64,000 bases of DNA from Paralvinella palmiformis. Taxonomy: Eukaryota > Annelida > Polychaeta > Terebellida > Alvinellidae. The stretch is taken from the NCBI GenBank assembly GCA_025642065.1, contig JAODUP010000084.1:444501-508500 (forward strand), written 5' to 3'. Both the position numbers and the translations under genes were made by a program. Positions 59,816 to 64,000 of the stretch are shown here, in pieces. How positions within the stretch are numbered: position 1 is the stretch's first letter; every line of letters starts with the position of its first letter. The notes under the pieces were generated by a model. It saw only the letters and a list, made by a program, of their open reading frames with translations, was not told the DNA's origin and did not search any database.

Positions 59816-60112
59816 AAATGATGAACTTGTGTCAAATGAATTTCACAAGCAAAAGTGATTAAATTGTGATTAAACAAATTGTGATTCCAAAGTGATTGTT
59901 CTCATTTGCAGCAACTTTTATACCTTTTTCAGGAAATTTTATAAAATAAAACTCAAACTCAACATTTTTATAGCTAGCAGAAATGGTCTATTTGATTGGG
60001 TATTTTATTTATTATATAGACAAAAATATTAATTTATGGTAAATATTGGCAAATAAGGCAACCAAACCATATTTAAGGTAAAATCACTTTCTGCAATTGT
60101 ATGTGCAATAAA
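59816..60112 (+). terminator. 3' UTR with two AATAAA signals
   Basis: AATAAA at 59945-59950 and 60107-60112 follow the acidic terminal exon. AT-rich, no coding frame. Confidence 0.35.
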
Positions 60113-60371
60113 GTTATCAGAATATATTAATCTGTTTATAAAAAGAATAAATGGTATTTATGTATGTTTCAAGAGAGGAGCTAAAACCAACATGAAAAAT
60201 ATTTCAGATACACTACAGCGATCTTCTGATGAAACCGCGAACAGTTCTATAAGCATTGTTAAAAGCATCCCTCGCATATCTTATAGCAGAGTTTCGATAT
60301 TTTACACAAAACACACTCAAATCAGCATATATTACAAAGAAATTATTTTAAACTGCAGAAGCCGGGCTGTA

Positions 60372-60452
60372 TCAGAAAGGTGTTTCATCTTTCACTTCGC
60401 CTCATTACCTTTGGATGTCGCTCGGTCAATTTAACGGACCGTTTGCACAAAA
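60372..60452 (+). repeat. SINE body fragment (family of 43873-44063)
   Basis: 'ggtgtttcatctttcacttc', 'gcctcattacctttgg' and 'tttgcacaaaa' match the body; head and tail are missing. Confidence 0.65.
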
Positions 60453-61073
60453 TGATCTATTCCAAAACAGGAATATTTAAACTGAGAAGAGTAAAAAAAA
60501 ATTACAAAATAAGATATCTCTGAAATTATTGAGTGATTTTACGTTGAACTTCATATCAACTTTTTCATTAGGCATATCGTCAACGATATAACTATGATAC
60601 TTGTAACAATTAACATATTTTAATCCCTTTCCGTTAAGTTAAATATTCCCACGTGATTGAAAATTGTCGATGTCATGTTTCATTCGGGTGTCAAAATTGT
60701 GATGCTGGGGATATATGTGCCTACTTTTTTTCTGATCACTCATTTACAATTCATTTAAAAGAAACGAGATTTGTTTTACTAGCTTCCAATAATAAGCCAT
60801 AATATTATTGGTATAACACAATTTCATTTCAAAGTCTGTCAGCTAGAAATTTGGAAATCCCCATATTACACATTCCCTCTTCAATCGCAAACTTTTTTTA
60901 GATTTTTGTTCTATTTTATACAATACAAACATCATAACTAAACTTATGACAAACAATCCAAACCGGATTCATTCTCTCGTACCTGCGCACCCGAGTGCCC
61001 TCTCAGGTGTTATAATGACCGATACTTTTGGCCACAAATGTACTTTGTATGGCAACAGTGGCGTAGTTTAGAA
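60453..61073. other. Non-coding; upstream of the candidate first exon
   Basis: AT-rich to about 60950, then slightly more CpG (CTCGTACCTGCGCACCCGAG near 60978) just before the exon at 61074, which would suit a small promoter. No clear core element is seen. Confidence 0.3.
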
Positions 61074-61175
61074 ATGGCGTCCCTTATTCCAGAAAGTGGA
61101 ATGATATTCAATTTTGCGGATGTTGCTCCACCTCCATCAAAGGATTATTGTCAGATATTAGTTACAACCGATTCT
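61074..61175 (+). CDS. Candidate first exon of an unknown plus-strand gene
   Basis: An ATG in strong context (GAAATGGCG) opens 34 codons, MASLIPESGMIFNFADVAPP then PSKDYCQILVTTDS, ending exactly at donor TCT|GTGAGT in phase 0. Start context, donor and CpG-rich upstream DNA support it. I recognise no family. The partner exon would lie downstream, possibly beyond the window; I found none with matching phase here. Confidence 0.4.
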
Positions 61176-61434
61176 GTGAGTAGTTTAATTATATTTATTA
61201 GTTTATTATTACTCAATGTTTCGTTGTAGAACTGAAATGCCAATAGGTTTTACACCTACTGGAATTATCGCCCATAAACAATGTTTGAGTTTTCTCTATT
61301 ATTATATCAACATACTAGAATAACATAACCAGAATGTGCGTCACTGTATATATTTTTGAGTTTAAAGCCCAATTCTAACATATAAATATTTTGTATTTTA
61401 GTAATGTACTAATTATATATTTAGCAATATAGAG

Positions 61435-61550
61435 TTTAAGAAGATTTATTAATTCGAAGGTTGTCCTAGTCACTTAGTGCCAGTAGTGGGATCTAGAGTC
61501 TAGACCGTACATGTATGTGTAGACACTTCGAATTAATCAATCTTCTTAAA
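61435..61550. repeat. 25-bp inverted repeat, foldback element
   Basis: Left arm 61435-61459 ('tttaagaagatttattaatt' and 'cgaag') pairs with 61526-61550 with one mismatch. The 66-base loop includes a GTCTAGA palindrome. It could be a small MITE; no clear target-site duplication is visible. Confidence 0.75.
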
Positions 61551-62427
61551 TTCTTGACCCGTACGTTTAAACCCTTACTTAGATCTATCCTCTTCATACT
61601 AGGTTTAGCTCACTACTGTACAACTTTAATCAATTAAACAAATACAAAATTCCAATACTTTTAAGTTGCCAAAATTGAAGTGTGATTTCATGACTATACA
61701 GCTTTAAACAATTACAAAATTCTAATACTTTTAAGTTTAAAGTTCAAGATGCAGCAGTACATCTCGTAGTTGTAGAACTTTTGTATATCAACATGCACAG
61801 GCAAAAATTCACATACGTTTAGACATCAGTACTAAAGATACTGCAGTTAGACTAATGCATTGACCTGAAATTCTTTCACATCAATGGACTAATGCATTAA
61901 ACCTACAACACTCATTACTGGAAATAAAAACATACACATACAAATAATGGCTCACATATATTTAGACTATGGGTCTGAATGTATGGCTCACGTATGCATA
62001 GCCTATGCCTTATTAATTTAATTAATAACTTTATGTGATTAATTATATATAATATTTCGTGGAGTCTATATTGTTGAGCAACACATTGACTAAGACAGCC
62101 TTGGCTCTGTCAGTCTATGATAAGAATTTAAATGTGTAATTTGATTAATTATATTTAATATAATTAGTGGTCACTGTTATTATTAGGTGTTCCAGGACAG
62201 TGGAAGAAATTGGTTTCTTTCAGATGAATGGGATTTAATGACACATTGTCACAAATTAGTTCATTTTAACACACTAGATATATTTCATTTCTCTTATGGT
62301 CAAATAAATTCAAAAGCATAAAATATTTTCAGGAAAGCTAATCAAATGTGATATTTGTTAAATATAAAGTAAGTAGCTGATGATAAAATTAATGTAGACT
62401 CTCTAAAGGTAAAAAAGCAATAGTAAA

Positions 62428-62464
<37 letters not shown>

Positions 62465-63170
62465 ATATATATATATCATGTGAACTTGTGCCATGTACTG
62501 TAAAAATAAATTATAAAATATCTAATCTACCAATACTTTTAAGGCAGAGAATATTCAGTGTTTTCACCATATATTAATATGTTCTGCTCAAACTACAAAT
62601 AAGCCCTGTATCCAACATTTTTTGCTGAATCTGTTGTGTCAGTCAGACCTTATATGGTACAAATTCAACATTCACTTTAATCCAACATATTATCATGTAA
62701 CAAATCTTTAAATAATGACTTTCTTGATATATATATATATATTATATATATATATATGATATATTAGTATTTATTTAATATATATAGAAATGAAAACAAA
62801 CTGGCAGATGTCATATAACCTACTACTATATTAACATGATCAAAATTTGAAATTTTTTAAACAGTTTAATTGCTCTAGGTATGATATTCATTATAACGGT
62901 TTATTAATTGTCTAGGAGAGATAGATCATTTCCCCATAATTGTACTAGCCATAGTAGTGTTAATTGTATATTGCATGAAATTATTAGAAGTTTTTTATAT
63001 GAAATAAGTATTTTGTTCTGCTTTGTGGAAGAAAGTCTTTTTACCATGATGGTATAAATTACTAACCCTAATCAGCACATTGGATTGGATTAAACATTCT
63101 GTTCTGGTTTGGTTTCTTTACATGGCAGTGTGAGGGAAGGATATTTTCTTATATTCTTTGTGCTTTTTCA
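61551..63170. other. AT-rich non-coding stretch
   Basis: A block 'aaattc(c/t)aatacttttaagtt' occurs twice, near 61648 and 61718. TA runs are at 62427-62476 and 62728-62758. No gene is seen. Confidence 0.5.
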
Positions 63171-63171
63171 C

Positions 63172-63252
63172 CAACCCTTGTACTAGGTGCGCCACTGAGC
63201 TCGATTCTTTTCGAGGATATTGGTGCAATAGAAGTTTTATAATTATTATTAT
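63172..63252 (+). repeat. SINE 3' part, same family as 918-1010
   Basis: 'ggtgcgccactgagctcgat' and 'ggtgcaatagaag' with an ATT/ATC tail match the 0.9 kb copy. Head missing. Confidence 0.7.
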
Positions 63253-63725
63253 CATTTGAAATGGAGGATTTACCAGTACACAAATGTCATGTGATGAAAG
63301 TATACGAATAAGAAGATAGCAATAAAAAGACTTGACATAGCAGTAATTTCTCTCCATTCATCTCTTATAGCTAGTATGAATATCCATGACTAGAAGCATT
63401 ACAGACACACAAAACAAATGGATAGGATCAAGTAAAACTGTTGACCCAAAATGAATGGTGTGTCTATGTTTGTTCACTCAGTCTGAATTGCATGATTTTG
63501 TGTAGGTTACAAAGAAGCATGGTGCTCACAAAATATACTGTGTGAGCCCAATTTCAAAGCACAAAAGATGAAATTTAAAACTAGTTTAAAGGCTATGTTC
63601 AAAGGCTCGGGGGGTGAATTCTGGTGTACTAAGTGGTCAGGCCACTTTATTGTTATTATTAATATAAAGAAAGATTATAGTATTTTTATGACGATTAGCT
63701 GATTTACCGCAAATATTATATTGGC

Positions 63726-63821
63726 AGATATCTACATTATGAACATTGCTGTGCTACATACATGTTTTAAATAAGATATCTACATTATGAACATTGCTGT
63801 GCTACATACATGTTTTAAATA
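63726..63821. repeat. Exact 48-bp tandem duplication
   Basis: Two adjacent identical units starting 'agatatctacattatgaaca' and ending 'ttttaaata'. Period 48, no mismatches seen. No coding frame. Confidence 0.95.
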
Positions 63822-64000
63822 AGAGATTTGAGACAAGTAGTATCAAAATTGGCTGGCTGGGGTGGTATGATTTTTCCAGAGTGGAAAATACTACTGGTCA
63901 TTATCAAAAAGATCCACCCTAAGTGGGAAATAATTGGGGTGGGGGGTTATATAGTAAACCAATAAAATGCTTCTCCAATGTCTTTGGCTATTTAGTGATA

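Overview
The window is animal nuclear DNA. It is AT-rich, carries long introns, many microsatellites, tRNA-derived SINEs with ATT/ATC tails, and decayed L2/CR1-type LINE and hAT copies. This mix, with no bacterial-style gene packing, suggests a marine invertebrate, most likely a mollusc (inference; no species can be named). Almost all long open frames are noise or repeats. The real coding signal is spliced and was rebuilt from splice sites and reading-frame phase.

The main gene is one plus-strand Krüppel-like factor (KLF) from about 7.3 to 48.4 kb. Its long form has nine exons: 7346-~7469 (donor uncertain), 8315-8414, 24405-24546, 33136-33948, 34134-34271, 45577-45709, 45930-46002, 47616-47914 and 48234-48406. 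Every junction keeps phase and the total is about 664 codons. A CpG-rich block at 38.25-38.70 kb precedes an alternative first exon (38715-38954) that splices in phase into 45577, giving a short form of about 305 residues with the same C-terminus. The C-terminus is three C2H2 fingers of the KLF type. Exon 6 carries PINLS and PLNLG and the short-form exon carries PEDLT and PEDLS, all resembling the PxDLS site that binds the corepressor CtBP in KLF3/8/12. The fingers are intermediate between KLF3/8/12 and KLF5, so the exact orthologue is left open.

Region by region: 1-7.2 kb is repeat-rich 5' flank (SINE tails, a large GAGT array, a 24-bp minisatellite, dinucleotide runs). 7.2-48.4 kb is the KLF gene, whose introns hold SINEs, foldback elements and local duplications. 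48.4-53 kb is probable 3' UTR then unassigned DNA. 53-60 kb is a transposon graveyard: an L2/CR1-like reverse transcriptase with an internal deletion, a second decayed reverse transcriptase, and two complementary pieces of a hAT-like transposase in reversed order. A terminal exon encoding a very acidic tail lies at 59.55 kb. A candidate first exon of another plus-strand gene lies at 61.07 kb, and the rest to 64 kb is AT-rich non-coding DNA.

I see no CRISPR array, rRNA, functional tRNA, or viral gene.
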